Assembly: GCA_017938725.1 (NCBI GenBank)
Contig: JAGBAW010000028.1
Location: forward strand, 1 to 53,900
Length of the DNA stretch: 53,900 nucleotides
Direction: 5' to 3'
Source of the DNA: Bacilli bacterium
GTDB taxonomy: Bacteria; Bacillota_I; Bacilli_A; RF39; UBA660
How positions within the stretch are numbered: the stretch's first letter is position 1; each line of letters starts with the position of its first letter. Positions 8,067-16,534 of this stretch are shown in pieces. Position numbers and translations under genes: made by a program. The notes beneath the pieces are model-generated. The model was not told the DNA's origin, searched no databases, and saw only the letters and a list, made by a program, of their open reading frames with translations.

Positions 8067-8663
8067 ATGAAAATAACAAGTGTCGAACTTGCTATTAGTG
8101 CAGTAAGACAAAGCCAATATCCTACAGATAACAAGCCAGAGTTTTTGTTAGTCGGAAGAAGTAATGTAGGTAAAAGTAGTTTTATAAATTCAATTATTGA
8201 AAGAAGAAATTATGCTAGAATTTCTAGTAAACCAGGTAAGACCCAAACATTAAACTTTTATAATGTTAATAACGATTTTTATTTAGTTGATGTACCAGGT
8301 TATGGATTTGCAAGCGTAAGTAAAGAAAGACAGCAAAAATTTGGAATGATGATAGAAGAATATTTAGCAAATAGAGATAATCTGAAAGAAGTATTTTTAC
8401 TTATTGATTTTAGACATAAACCAACTCAGGATGATTTACTCATGTATAACTTTTTAAAATATTACGATCTAAGTGTTACTATAGTAGCAACTAAGGTTGA
8501 TAAAATTGGAAGAACTTTAAGAGATAAACAGGTAAAAATAATAAAAGATACATTAAATATAAATGAAAATGATAAATTTGTATTATTTTCTAGCTCTACA
8601 AAGTTAGGAAAAAATGAGATAATTAATACAATAGATGACATAATTTACCAAAAGAAGGAGTAA
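8067..8663 (+). CDS. engB: Ribosome biogenesis GTPase YsxC/EngB
   Basis: A 198-residue GTPase needed for assembly of the large ribosomal subunit. G1 GRSNVGKSS, G2 region SSKPGKTQTLNFY, G3 DVPGYG, G4 TKVDK and a G5-like SSS are all present, in order. The start at 8067 (MKITSVELA) has GGTGAT upstream and gives the family length; an in-frame start at 8022 would add an atypical hydrophobic extension. Confidence 0.95.
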   Translation: MKITSVELAISAVRQSQYPTDNKPEFLLVGRSNVGKSSFINSIIERRNYARISSKPGKTQTLNFYNVNNDFYLVDVPGYGFASVSKERQQKFGMMIEEYLANRDNLKEVFLLIDFRHKPTQDDLLMYNFLKYYDLSVTIVATKVDKIGRTLRDKQVKIIKDTLNINENDKFVLFSSSTKLGKNEIINTIDDIIYQKKE

Positions 8664-8677
8664 TACTTCTTTTTTTT
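8652..8677 (+). terminator. Terminator of engB
   Basis: AAGAAG and CTTCTT pair around the stop codon, followed by T. Confidence 0.65.
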
Positions 8678-8703
8678 CATATAATTTAGTAGTGATGTAT
8701 TTT

Positions 8704-9138
8704 ATGAAAGTTGAGAGTTATTTAGGTAAAATAGTTGTATATTTATTTGATAAAGATAAATATACATCGTCTGATATAAAAGGTACCTTAATTAAGGTGT
8801 TTGATGAACTAAATAAATATTATAATTATGAATTTTCTGATAGTTATAATCTAAGTTTATATACTAATAAATATTATGGAATGATACTTGAAATAACAGA
8901 GAATGATAATAATATTAGTGACTATAATATAGTTAATTTGGAACTTAACATACTAAAAGATACGCTATTTTTGTATGAGGTAGATGAGGTATTAGATTAC
9001 TTAAATAATGAAATTTATTATTATGAAGATAAATTTTATATAAATATAAAAAAATTAGATATAAATTTACTTGAAAATTCAAATATTATATATGGTAATG
9101 ATGTTTATAAAATTATTGGTAAAGGTATTAAAATATAA
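8704..9138 (+). CDS. Unknown acidic, Tyr-rich protein
   Basis: A protein of 144 residues, rich in Tyr, Asn and Asp, with alternating short strands and helices and no membrane segment or signal peptide. It starts MKVESYLGKIVVYLFDK. The start at 8704 is chosen because GTGATG (8692-8697) is in the ribosome-site position, as at many genes here. It sits between engB and der, two ribosome-assembly GTPases, but has its own promoter region. No family is recognised. Confidence 0.65.
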   Translation: MKVESYLGKIVVYLFDKDKYTSSDIKGTLIKVFDELNKYYNYEFSDSYNLSLYTNKYYGMILEITENDNNISDYNIVNLELNILKDTLFLYEVDEVLDYLNNEIYYYEDKFYINIKKLDINLLENSNIIYGNDVYKIIGKGIKI

Positions 9139-9195
9139 ACTTCTTTTTTTTTAATATTTATGATATAATTAACTATCAGAAAAGAGGTGTTCTTT

Positions 9196-10506
9196 ATGAA
9201 AATGCCAACAGTAGCACTTGTAGGAAGCCCAAATGTAGGCAAATCCACCATTTTTAATAGAATTATAGGAAGAAAAATATCAATAATTGAAGATGTTCCA
9301 GGTATAACTAGAGATAGAATATATGGAGTAGCAAAATATAAAGACTATAGATTTAATTTAATTGATACTGGCGGAATAGATACTTCAGAGAAAAATTTTA
9401 ATAATGATATAAAAGTTCAAGCAGAAATAGCGATAGAAGAAGCAGATGTAGTTGTATTTGTTGTTGATGGAAAAGTTGGCTTAAATTCAAATGATTATGT
9501 AGTAAGAGATATTTTATATAAATCAAATAAAAGAATAATAGTTGCGATTAACAAGATAGATAATAAAAAACATGTGGATAATATATATGATTTTTATGAA
9601 CTTGGATTTGAAAATTATATACCAATAAGCGGCGAACATGGTGTTAATTTTGATAAATTATTAGATGAAATAACAAAAGAGTTTAATAAATATGAAGAAA
9701 ATGTAGAAGATAATGTTATTAAATTCTGCTTAATAGGTAGACCAAATGTAGGAAAGAGTTCACTTACTAATGCAATTTTAAATGAAGATAGGGTAATTGT
9801 AAGTGATGAAGCAGGAACAACGAGAGATTCGATTGATACTAGATTTAAATATGATAAAAAAGATTATATAGTAATTGACACAGCGGGTATGAGAAAAAAA
9901 GGTAAAATATTTGAGTCTGTTGAAAAATATAGCTTGCTTAGGGCAATGAAATCAATAGAACGCAGCGATGTGTGTGTAATAGTTATAAACGCTGAAGAGG
10001 GAATAATAGAACATGATAAACATATTGCAGCTTATGCACTTGAAGCAGGTAAACCAATGGTGCTTGTTGTTAATAAATGGGATACAGTAGAAAATAAAAA
10101 TGATATAAAATCATATACTAAAAAGATGAGGGCAGAATTCCAATTTTTAAGTTATGTGCCTATAGTATATTTAAGTGCTTTAACTAAAAAAAGACTACAT
10201 ACCTTAATGCCCGAAATAATTAAAGTATATGAAAACTCAAGAAAAGAAATAAAAACTAGTTTACTCAATAATGTTATATCAGATGCTTATGCACTAAATC
10301 CTGCCCCTTCATATAAAGGTAGGAGGCTTAAAATATATTTTTCTGCACAGGCGGGTATAATGCCACCTAGATTTATTTTAAATGTAAATAGTAAAGGATT
10401 AGTTCATTTTTCTTATCAAAGATATTTAGAAAACAAGATAAGAGAAAACTTTGATTTTGAGGGAACACCAATAATAATACAATTTAAGAGTAAAGGAGAA
10501 GAATAA
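9196..10506 (+). CDS. der: GTPase Der (EngA)
   Basis: A 436-residue double-GTPase for 50S subunit assembly. Two G domains in tandem: the first with GSPNVGKST, DVPGITRDR, DTGGID and NKID; the second (from about 175) with GRPNVGKSS, DTAGM and NKWD. A C-terminal KH-like domain ends with IIIQFKSKGEE. The length equals the Bacillus protein. ATG 9196 follows AGAGGTG; the upstream in-frame GTG at 9187 lies inside that site. In Bacillus, der also lies upstream of spoIVA, as here. Confidence 0.97.
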   Translation: MKMPTVALVGSPNVGKSTIFNRIIGRKISIIEDVPGITRDRIYGVAKYKDYRFNLIDTGGIDTSEKNFNNDIKVQAEIAIEEADVVVFVVDGKVGLNSNDYVVRDILYKSNKRIIVAINKIDNKKHVDNIYDFYELGFENYIPISGEHGVNFDKLLDEITKEFNKYEENVEDNVIKFCLIGRPNVGKSSLTNAILNEDRVIVSDEAGTTRDSIDTRFKYDKKDYIVIDTAGMRKKGKIFESVEKYSLLRAMKSIERSDVCVIVINAEEGIIEHDKHIAAYALEAGKPMVLVVNKWDTVENKNDIKSYTKKMRAEFQFLSYVPIVYLSALTKKRLHTLMPEIIKVYENSRKEIKTSLLNNVISDAYALNPAPSYKGRRLKIYFSAQAGIMPPRFILNVNSKGLVHFSYQRYLENKIRENFDFEGTPIIIQFKSKGEE

Positions 10507-10535
10507 AAAATCAGTAGATTAATTACTGATTTTTT
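10505..10535 (+). terminator. Terminator of der
   Basis: AAAAAATCAGTA and TACTGATTTTTT form a long stem around a seven-base loop. The second arm ends in T. Confidence 0.9.
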
Positions 10536-10557
10536 CAATATTTTTTATAGACAAGTA

Positions 10558-10584
10558 ACCAAATTACATAATACACATATATTA
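10558..10584 (+). promoter_or_regulatory. Possible sigma-K promoter of spoVIF
   Basis: AC at 10558-10559, 16 bases, then CATATATTA at 10576-10584 fits the late mother-cell pattern AC-N16-CATANNNTA. In such AT-rich DNA chance matches are common. The position 20 bases before the gene, and the known sigma-K dependence of spoVIF in Bacillus, support it. Confidence 0.4.
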
Positions 10585-10604
10585 AATTAGAGGTGGTAGT
10601 TCCA

Positions 10605-10847
10605 ATGAACTTAAGTGATAGCTTTTTTAATAAAGTTGAAAAGAAAACCAATGTTAAGAAATCAACTATTGTAAATCTTGCTCAAAAACTTCAAGGAAAT
10701 AATATGAAAGATGAAAAAACATTAAGAGAGGTAATTCACGAACTTAGTGAAATGACAGGTAAAGAAGTAAGTAAAGAACAAGAAGATAAAATTATAAGTG
10801 CTGTTGTTAATGACAAAATACCTGATAATTTAGATAAAATGATATAA
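10605..10847 (+). CDS. spoVIF: Stage VI sporulation protein F
   Basis: An 80-residue protein of the SpoVIF (YjcC) family, which supports coat assembly in the mother cell in Bacillus. The family pattern is visible: FFNKVEKKTNV at the N-terminus, then KDEKTLREVIHEL and the closing VSKEQEDKIISAVVN. The start at 10605 has GAGGTGG eight bases upstream; an in-frame GTG at 10593 lies within this site. It sits directly before spoIVA but has its own terminator, so the two are separate units. Confidence 0.9.
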   Translation: MNLSDSFFNKVEKKTNVKKSTIVNLAQKLQGNNMKDEKTLREVIHELSEMTGKEVSKEQEDKIISAVVNDKIPDNLDKMI

Positions 10848-10942
10848 TATCTTCAAAAAAATTTCAGTAAATCTGTGCTATAAAATTCATAATAATCTAT
10901 ATATTAATATCTTTCTTGATTTTTTATAAATGCTTAAGTTTT

Positions 10943-10970
10943 GTTATTACTTTTTGTAATAACTTTTTTT
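10943..10970 (+). terminator. Terminator of spoVIF
   Basis: GTTATTAC and GTAATAAC pair around TTTTT, and T residues follow. Confidence 0.85.
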
Positions 10971-10984
10971 ATTATTCATATAGT
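10959..10984 (+). promoter_or_regulatory. Possible sigma-E promoter of spoIVA
   Basis: CATATAGT at 10977-10984 resembles the sigma-E minus-10 (CATACANT); ATA at 10959-10961 could be the minus-35, but the gap of 15 is a little short. Bacillus spoIVA is a sigma-E gene. This is a weak call based on position and one motif. Confidence 0.3.
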
Positions 10985-11007
10985 TTAATAAAGAAAGTAG
11001 GGATTAA

Positions 11008-12483
11008 ATGGAAAAGATAGATATTATAAAGAGTATATCAGAAAGAACTGGTGGAGATATTTACTTAGGTGTAGTTGGAGCAGTAAGAACCGGTAAATCC
11101 ACTTTTATAAAGAAATTTATAGAAAATTTGGTTGTGCCAAATATAGAAGATGAGTATGAAAGAAAAAGATGTTTAGACGAGATACCGCAAACAGCGCAAG
11201 GTAAAACAATAATGACCATTGAGCCTAAGTTTGTACCAAGCAATGCAGCTAAAATAAAAGTGGAAGAATTTGAGGCAAATATTAGGCTTGTTGATTGTGT
11301 TGGGTATGTGGTTCCTGCCGCTAAAGGGTATGAAGATGAAATGGGAGAACCTAGGATGGTAAAAACACCTTGGTATGATGAAGATATTCCATTTGTAGAA
11401 GCAGCAGAAATAGGTACTGAAAAGGTAATTAGAGATCATTCGACTATAGGTATTGTTGTAACAACTGATGGTAGTATTGGTGATATTACTAGAAATAATT
11501 ATATAGAGGCAGAAAACGAGGTTATAAGTGAACTTAAAGAGATAGGTAAACCATTTATAGTACTTTTAAATTCATCTCATCCAACACTTCCAGAAACAGA
11601 AAGGTTAGCAGATAAACTACATGAAGAACATAATGTACCTGTTATACCAATAAGTGTTGAGACCATGAATGAAAAAGATGTATACAATATATTAAAAGAA
11701 GCCTTATATGAGTTTCCTGTTCTTAATATAAAGGTAGATATTCCAGATTGGATAGCATGTCTAAACCCATCGCATCCAATTAAGAAAGTTTATATGGACC
11801 AAATAAGAGAATGCGTTATAGAAGTTGATAAATTAAGGGATATAGAAACGATAAATAAGAATTTTAGGGCATGCGATCAAATAGAAAAATCATATATGTC
11901 GGATGTAGACCCATCGAAAGGAGAAGTAACAATAACATTGTCTGCTCCTAATAACCTATATGATGAAGTTTTAAAAGAAATAATAGGAACTAGTATAAAT
12001 AGTAGAGCAGCACTATTATCAATTTTCCAAGAATATAATGATACTAGGGAAGAATTTGAACAATATAAAAGTGCTTTAAAAATGGTAAAATCAACTGGAT
12101 ATGGTATTGCAATACCAACACTTAAAGATATGAAACTTGATACACCAGAAGTTGTTAAACAAGGAGGAAGATATGGGGTTAAATTAAAAGCAGTCGCACC
12201 ATCAATTCACATGATTAGAGTAGATGTAGAAAGTACTTTTGAACCAATCATAGGGTCTGAGCTTCAATCTAAAGAACTTATAAATTATCTTACCAAAAAT
12301 CAAGATGAGGGCGAAAGCATATGGAAAAGTGAAATATTTGGTAGAAGTTTAGATGCTATTGTCCAAGAGGGAATACAAGCAAAATTATCTCTAATGCCAG
12401 ATAATTTAAGATATAAACTTCAAAATACACTATGTAAAGTAGTTAATAAAGGATCAAATAATATGATAGCTATAGTTTTATAG
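11008..12483 (+). CDS. spoIVA: Stage IV sporulation protein A (coat morphogenetic ATPase)
   Basis: A 491-residue protein that polymerises on the forespore surface and forms the base of the coat. The N-terminal NTPase domain has Walker A GAVRTGKST with Lys30, the same position as in Bacillus, and switch-like TIMTIEPKFVP and LVDCVGY. The middle and C-terminal domains are complete, ending MIAIVL. The length matches the family. It is transcribed as a single gene with a terminator overlapping its last codons. Together with YunB, SpoVIF and CotD-like proteins it indicates a Bacilli-like spore coat. Confidence 0.97.
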   Translation: MEKIDIIKSISERTGGDIYLGVVGAVRTGKSTFIKKFIENLVVPNIEDEYERKRCLDEIPQTAQGKTIMTIEPKFVPSNAAKIKVEEFEANIRLVDCVGYVVPAAKGYEDEMGEPRMVKTPWYDEDIPFVEAAEIGTEKVIRDHSTIGIVVTTDGSIGDITRNNYIEAENEVISELKEIGKPFIVLLNSSHPTLPETERLADKLHEEHNVPVIPISVETMNEKDVYNILKEALYEFPVLNIKVDIPDWIACLNPSHPIKKVYMDQIRECVIEVDKLRDIETINKNFRACDQIEKSYMSDVDPSKGEVTITLSAPNNLYDEVLKEIIGTSINSRAALLSIFQEYNDTREEFEQYKSALKMVKSTGYGIAIPTLKDMKLDTPEVVKQGGRYGVKLKAVAPSIHMIRVDVESTFEPIIGSELQSKELINYLTKNQDEGESIWKSEIFGRSLDAIVQEGIQAKLSLMPDNLRYKLQNTLCKVVNKGSNNMIAIVL

Positions 12484-12492
12484 CTATTTTTT
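12466..12492 (+). terminator. Terminator of spoIVA
   Basis: ATAGCTATA (12466-12474) pairs perfectly with TATAGCTAT (12479-12487) around GTTT, with T following. The stem lies within the last codons of spoIVA. Confidence 0.85.
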
Positions 12493-12541
12493 GCATTTAA
12501 AGTATTTTTATGCTATTATATTCAACCAAAGAGGGGATAAT

Positions 12542-13112
12542 ATGACGCAAGAAGAAAAATGGTTAAGAAATTATAATTTAGCAAGGAAATATTATGAAGA
12601 GCATGGTAATTTGTTAATACAAAAAAGATATATATTAAAAGACGAGGGGAATGGATAGTAAATCAAAGATTGCTATATAAAGCTAAAAAATTAAGTTTAA
12701 TAAGAATAGAATTATTAAATAAAATAAAAATGGTATGGGATGTGCATGAAGCTAATTGGTTAGAAATGTATCAATTTGCATGTGAGTATTATGAAGAAAA
12801 GGGTGACTTATTAATACCTGAAGATTACATAATATATGATTATATAAAACTGGGGAGTTGGATAAGTGAACAGAGAAAGTTAAAAGTTGATAATAGTTTA
12901 AGTGAAGAAAGAATTCGATTATTAGAAGAAATAGGAATGATTTGGGATATACATGAATATAACTTTATTCACAATAAAATAACTAAAAAAATATAAGGAA
13001 AGTAAAAATAGGATTACTAAAATATCTAGAAGAGGTACTAATAAATTATAATGATATTGATTCTAAACAGACTATAGTAGCATTAAATGATGATATAAAA
13101 TTAAAATTATAA
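12542..13112 (+). pseudogene. Frameshifted protein with two helicase-associated (HA) domains
   Basis: ATG 12542 follows GAGGGG. The frame gives MTQEEKWLRNYNLARKYYEE and stops at TAG near 12656. In another frame the sequence continues W-I-V-N-Q-R, then a full second copy: Y-Y-E-E-K-G-D-L-L-I-P, LGSWISEQR, LLEEIGMIWDIHE, to a stop at 12996. Both copies match the helicase-associated domain (PF03457), whose signature W-I-x-x-Q-R would be restored in copy one by a single added T. A second shift after 12985 lets the chain run on through I-G-L-L-K-Y-L-E-E-V-L-I-N to 13112. Two shifts argue for decay and not programmed frameshifting. No helicase part is present. Confidence 0.75.
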
Positions 13113-13228
13113 TAGAAAATATTTTAGTAAGTGTAACACAAAATTGGAGATTTTATGAACTGATTAATTCCTGTATTTCAGATGTTACACCTTATAGGCG
13201 ATATCATTTGGGAAATGTGTTAAAGTGA
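13113..13228 (+). pseudogene. Decayed coding remnant of unknown family
   Basis: One frame reads without a start as E-N-I-L-V-S-V-T-Q-N-W-R-F-Y-E-L-I-N-S, then DVTPYRRYHLGNVLK, ending at TGA 13226-13228. It looks protein-like and follows the HA-domain remnant after one more frame change, so it may be the tail of the same dead gene. I do not recognise it. The rest of this gap up to the rpsO promoter holds nothing else that I can support. Confidence 0.35.
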
Positions 13229-13306
13229 CCATAGTTATGGAAAATAATTAGAAATAGTAAAAAAATATTAGATTTCAATAAATAATCAAAAAATTAATAA
13301 TTTATC

Positions 13307-13335
13307 TTGATTTTATTTCAATTTTAATGTATATT
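13307..13335 (+). promoter_or_regulatory. Likely sigma-A promoter of rpsO
   Basis: TTGATT at 13307-13312, a 17-base gap and TATATT at 13330-13335. It leaves a leader of about 75 bases before the rpsO start, fitting a regulated ribosomal-protein leader. Confidence 0.45.
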
Positions 13336-13341
13336 ATTAAT

Positions 13342-13396
13342 GCAATACCTTATGCGTGGTATTTGGATTTTCCGACCATATACTAGGTTTAAGGCA
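13342..13396 (+). promoter_or_regulatory. Possible S15 autoregulatory leader
   Basis: AATACC (13344-13349) and GGTATT (13358-13363) form a hairpin. CCTTA (13348-13352) could instead pair with TAAGG (13390-13394), and ACC with GGT in the 13374-13388 part, so more than one fold is possible. S15 represses its own mRNA through such junctions in several bacteria. The assignment rests on position and foldability only. Confidence 0.4.
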
Positions 13397-13419
13397 AATA
13401 TAATAAGGAGGAAAAGAAA

Positions 13420-13689
13420 ATGGCATTAAAGAAAACTGTAAAAGAAGATATTATTAAAAAGTATGCTACTCATGAAGGCGATACTGGATCACCTGAAGTA
13501 CAAATAGCTATTTTAACAGAAGAGATAAAAATACTTACTGAACATTTAAAAGTTAATATTCATGATTTTCATTCAAAAAGAGGTTTACTTATGAAAGTTG
13601 GTAAACGTCGTAATTTACTTGAATATTTAAAGAAAACAGATATTAATAGATATAGATCTTTAATTGAAAGATTAGGATTAAGAAAATAA
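13420..13689 (+). CDS. rpsO: 30S ribosomal protein S15
   Basis: An 89-residue S15, which binds the central domain of 16S rRNA. Family marks: the four-helix layout with [39 protein letters not shown] and the C-terminal [12 protein letters not shown]. An AAGGAGG ribosome site precedes ATG 13420. As in Bacillus, pnp follows, here after a terminator and a dead Fic gene. A leader with possible autoregulatory folds lies upstream. Confidence 0.98.
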   Translation: MALKKTVKEDIIKKYATHEGDTGSPEVQIAILTEEIKILTEHLKVNIHDFHSKRGLLMKVGKRRNLLEYLKKTDINRYRSLIERLGLRK

Positions 13690-13708
13690 GCACATATGTG
13701 CTTTTTAT
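13688..13708 (+). terminator. Terminator of rpsO
   Basis: AAGCACATATGTGCTT is a palindrome overlapping the stop codon, followed by T. It separates rpsO from pnp. Confidence 0.8.
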
Positions 13709-13717
13709 TTTATATTT

Positions 13718-13936
13718 TATGATTGTAAAGTAAGGAAAAATTTAGATGAAACAAGTAAAAATAAAATACAGGAAATATTTTTTGACGGGAATACAAGGAC
13801 CCTTAGAGCTTTTTTTAAAGTGTATTGTATTCGACACAATATTGAAATAGTTCATGATTTTAATGAAGATACAAATGATGACTTCTTTATTTCTAGATTT
13901 CTAGAAGAAATTATTGGTAAAAATAAGAAATTATAA
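13718..13936 (+). pseudogene. Remnant of a Fic-family protein
   Basis: The frame through 13745 reads K-I-Q-E-I-F-F-D-G-N-T-R-T-L-R-A-F-F and goes on for about 40 more residues to TAA 13934-13936. F-x-D/E-G-N-x-R-T is the catalytic Fic motif (HPFxxGNxRT) with the leading His-Pro lost or changed, and the following helix fits the family. There is no in-frame start and no ribosome site, and the N-terminal two thirds are missing. Fic proteins transfer AMP or related groups and often act in toxin-antitoxin pairs. This copy cannot be active as a full enzyme. It lies in the gap between rpsO and pnp. Confidence 0.6.
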
Positions 13937-13984
13937 TATTTAATTTAGAATTATTGTGGTAAAATATACTTAGAGGAGAAAATT

Positions 13985-16150
13985 ATGAGTAAAAAAGTAT
14001 ACGAATTAGATTTTAGAGGAAGAAAATTAGTAGTGGAACATGGAGAACTTGCAAAACAAGCAGATGGTTCCGTTTTAATAAGATATGGAGATACAGTAGT
14101 ACTTTCAACAGCAGTGGTATCAGATAATGCAAATGTTTTGTCAGACTTTTTTCCACTTATGGTTTTATACCAAGAGAAGTTATATTCGGTTGGTAAAATA
14201 CCTGGTGGTTTTATAAAAAGAGAAGGTAGACCAAGTGATAATGCAACTTTAGCAGCAAGAATGATTGATAGGCCTATGAGACCATTATTTCCAGAAAATT
14301 TTAGAAATGAGGTTCAGATTGTTAATACAATTTTATCAGTCGATCAGGATAATTCACCAGAAATGGCTGCTATGTTTGGATCAAGTTTAGCAACATCAAT
14401 AAGTAAAATACCATTTGATGGTCCAATCGCTGGAGTAAAGGTTGGAAGAGTTAACGGGGAATTTGTTATAAATCCAACAGCACAGCAGTTAGAAATGAGT
14501 GATATTGATTTAACAGTTGCAGGAACTAAAGATGCAATTAATATGGTTGAATCAGGTGCTAAGCAGGTAAGTGAGGAAGAGATGCTTGATGCATTAATGT
14601 TTGGCCATGATGCAATAAAGGAATTAGTAGCATTTGAGGAAGAGATAATTAGTGATATTGGGTCAGAAAAAATGGAATATGAAGTTCTTGAAATAAGTGA
14701 TGAACTTATGGGTGATATTTCAAAGTTATCTAAAGATAAACTAGATGCTGCAATGAGAATAAAAGGTAAACTTGAAAACTATGAGGCTATCGATAAAGTT
14801 AAAGAAGAAGTAGTAGAAAAATATACTGTGGAAAACAAGGAAAATTTAAATGAAGAAGAATTTACTAAGTTGATAACTGCAGTAAAACTTGCTTTAGATA
14901 AGCAAGAATATGATGTATTTAGAAAAATTGTTGTTAAGGAGCATATCCGTGCCGATGGAAGAAGTATGACAGAAATAAGACCTCTTTCTGCAAGTATTGA
15001 TTTGTTGCCAAGAACACACGGATCTGCATTATTTACAAGAGGAGAAACTCAGAGTCTTAGTGTAACAACTTTAGGAGCTTTAGGTGAACATCAAATACTT
15101 GATGGACTTGAACTTGAAGAAGAGAAAAGATTTATGCTTCACTATAATTTTCCACAATTTTGTGTAGGTGAAACAGGCAGATATGGAGCACCAGGAAGAA
15201 GAGAAATAGGCCATGGAGCTTTAGGTGAAAGAGCCCTTGCTCAAGTTATTCCTAGTGAAGAAGAGTTCCCTTATACAATAAGGGTTGTATCTGAAACACT
15301 TGAATCAAATGGTTCATCATCACAAGCATCAATATGTGCTGGATGTATGAGTTTAATGACTGCAGGAGTTCCTATAAAAGCCCCAGTTGCGGGTATTGCC
15401 ATGGGACTTATTACGGATGGTGATGATTATACTATTTTAACTGATATTCAAGGTATGGAAGACCATTTAGGAGATATGGATTTTAAAGTAGCAGGTACTA
15501 GAAATGGTATATGTGCACTTCAAATGGATATAAAAATAAAAGGTATAACTAAACAAATTCTTAAAGAGGCTTTAGCACAAGCAAAAGAAGCAAGAATGCA
15601 GGTCCTTGATTTAATAGAAGATACTATATCCGAACCTAGAAAAGAAGTTAGTAAATATGCCCCTAAGATGGTATCATTTATGATTAATCCTAACAAGATT
15701 AAGGATGTAATAGGTAAAGGTGGAGATATGATAACTAAAATCATACTTGAAGCAAGCAATGTTAAAACAGTAAATGATGTGGGTGCTGTTAAAGTTGATC
15801 TTGAAGATGATGGCAGGGTAATTATTTATCATACTGATAAAGACGTAATAGAAAAAACAAAAAAAATGATTGAAAATGTAGTAAAAGAAGTTGAAATAGG
15901 TAAAATATACACAGGAAAAGTAGTAGATGTTCATGATTTTGGATGCTTTGTAGAATTGTGGGAAGGTTGTGAGGGACTTGTACATGTATCACAACTTGCA
16001 CATGAAAGAGTGGAAAAACCATCTGATTTAGTATCTGTGGGAGATGAAATAATTGTAAAAGCTATTGGATATGATAAAAAGGGTAAACTTAACCTTTCTA
16101 GGAGAGAAGCATTACCTAAACCAGTAAAAAAAGAAGAAAATAATGAATAA
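13985..16150 (+). CDS. pnp: Polynucleotide phosphorylase
   Basis: A 721-residue 3'-to-5' phosphorolytic exoribonuclease. Two RNase PH-like core domains (about 1-215 and 320-545) frame the helical domain; the second core shows [15 protein letters not shown] and [13 protein letters not shown] domain at about 555-620 with [10 protein letters not shown]1 domain at about 622-695 with [15 protein letters not shown] and LVHVSQLA. Length and order match the family. AGAGGAG precedes ATG 13985. It is the last gene before a strong terminator. Confidence 0.98.
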   Translation: MSKKVYELDFRGRKLVVEHGELAKQADGSVLIRYGDTVVLSTAVVSDNANVLSDFFPLMVLYQEKLYSVGKIPGGFIKREGRPSDNATLAARMIDRPMRPLFPENFRNEVQIVNTILSVDQDNSPEMAAMFGSSLATSISKIPFDGPIAGVKVGRVNGEFVINPTAQQLEMSDIDLTVAGTKDAINMVESGAKQVSEEEMLDALMFGHDAIKELVAFEEEIISDIGSEKMEYEVLEISDELMGDISKLSKDKLDAAMRIKGKLENYEAIDKVKEEVVEKYTVENKENLNEEEFTKLITAVKLALDKQEYDVFRKIVVKEHIRADGRSMTEIRPLSASIDLLPRTHGSALFTRGETQSLSVTTLGALGEHQILDGLELEEEKRFMLHYNFPQFCVGETGRYGAPGRREIGHGALGERALAQVIPSEEEFPYTIRVVSETLESNGSSSQASICAGCMSLMTAGVPIKAPVAGIAMGLITDGDDYTILTDIQGMEDHLGDMDFKVAGTRNGICALQMDIKIKGITKQILKEALAQAKEARMQVLDLIEDTISEPRKEVSKYAPKMVSFMINPNKIKDVIGKGGDMITKIILEASNVKTVNDVGAVKVDLEDDGRVIIYHTDKDVIEKTKKMIENVVKEVEIGKIYTGKVVDVHDFGCFVELWEGCEGLVHVSQLAHERVEKPSDLVSVGDEIIVKAIGYDKKGKLNLSRREALPKPVKKEENNE

Positions 16151-16165
16151 ATAAAAGGAGAAAAT

Positions 16166-16207
16166 GCCTCCTTTATAGATAATAAAACTATAAGGAGGTA
16201 TTTTTTT
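16166..16207 (+). terminator. Terminator of pnp
   Basis: GCCTCCTTTATAG pairs with CTATAAGGAGGT (one bulge) and runs into seven T. A competing hairpin, AAAGGAG (16154-16160) with CTCCTTT (16168-16174), would break it. The second arm also holds the ribosome site of the dead nuclease gene that follows. Confidence 0.8.
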
Positions 16208-16470
16208 ATGGACAAAAATCTAAAAAATATAAAAGAATTAATATAAAAATATAGTATATGAAACTAGGGCAAATATATTAAAAAAAATAAATAGATTAGA
16301 GACATATTTTAATATAGGAAAGGAAAAAAGAATATTACTATGATACTCAAATAAGAGAGGGTTTTCATAATAAAATAATAGGAATAATAATATGTTGGAA
16401 GAAAGATAATGAGATATTAAAATATAATAAAACTAGTAATATTCTTGTTACTAGTTATAAAGTAAGATAA
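16208..16470 (+). pseudogene. Remnant of a DUF1016 (YhcG-type) nuclease
   Basis: ATG 16208 stands nine bases after AGGAGG. The chain M-D-K-N-L-K-N-I-K-E-L-I is cut by TAA, then resumes in another frame at 16251 as V-Y-E-T-R-A-N-I-L-K-K-I-N-R-L-E-T-Y-F-N-I-G-K, which resembles the DUF1016 N-terminal helices. From 16336 a third frame reads F-H-N-K-I-I-G-I-I-I-C, then a C-terminal L-V-T-S-Y-K-V-R, as at the end of the PD-(D/E)XK part. The nuclease core between them is deleted. These proteins are full-length near 350 residues, so this is clearly dead. It ends just before the convergent rnj terminator. Confidence 0.65.
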
Positions 16471-16473
16471 TAA

Positions 16474-16534
16474 AATAACGATTAATTTTATTTAACCATT
16501 ATTTTATTATTGGGTCTGTAAATTAATCGTTATT
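16474..16534 (-). terminator. Terminator-like inverted repeat of rnj
   Basis: AATAACGATTAATTT (16474-16488) is repeated exactly, inverted, at 16520-16534, overlapping the end of rnj. The loop is long (31 bases). On the minus strand the stem is followed by TTATTATC, which is T-rich but not a clean run. Confidence 0.55.

Noticed and set aside
16431-16456. Inverted repeat ACTAGTAA/TTACTAGT as a terminator
   Set aside because: No T-run follows on either strand and it lies inside the dead nuclease frame.
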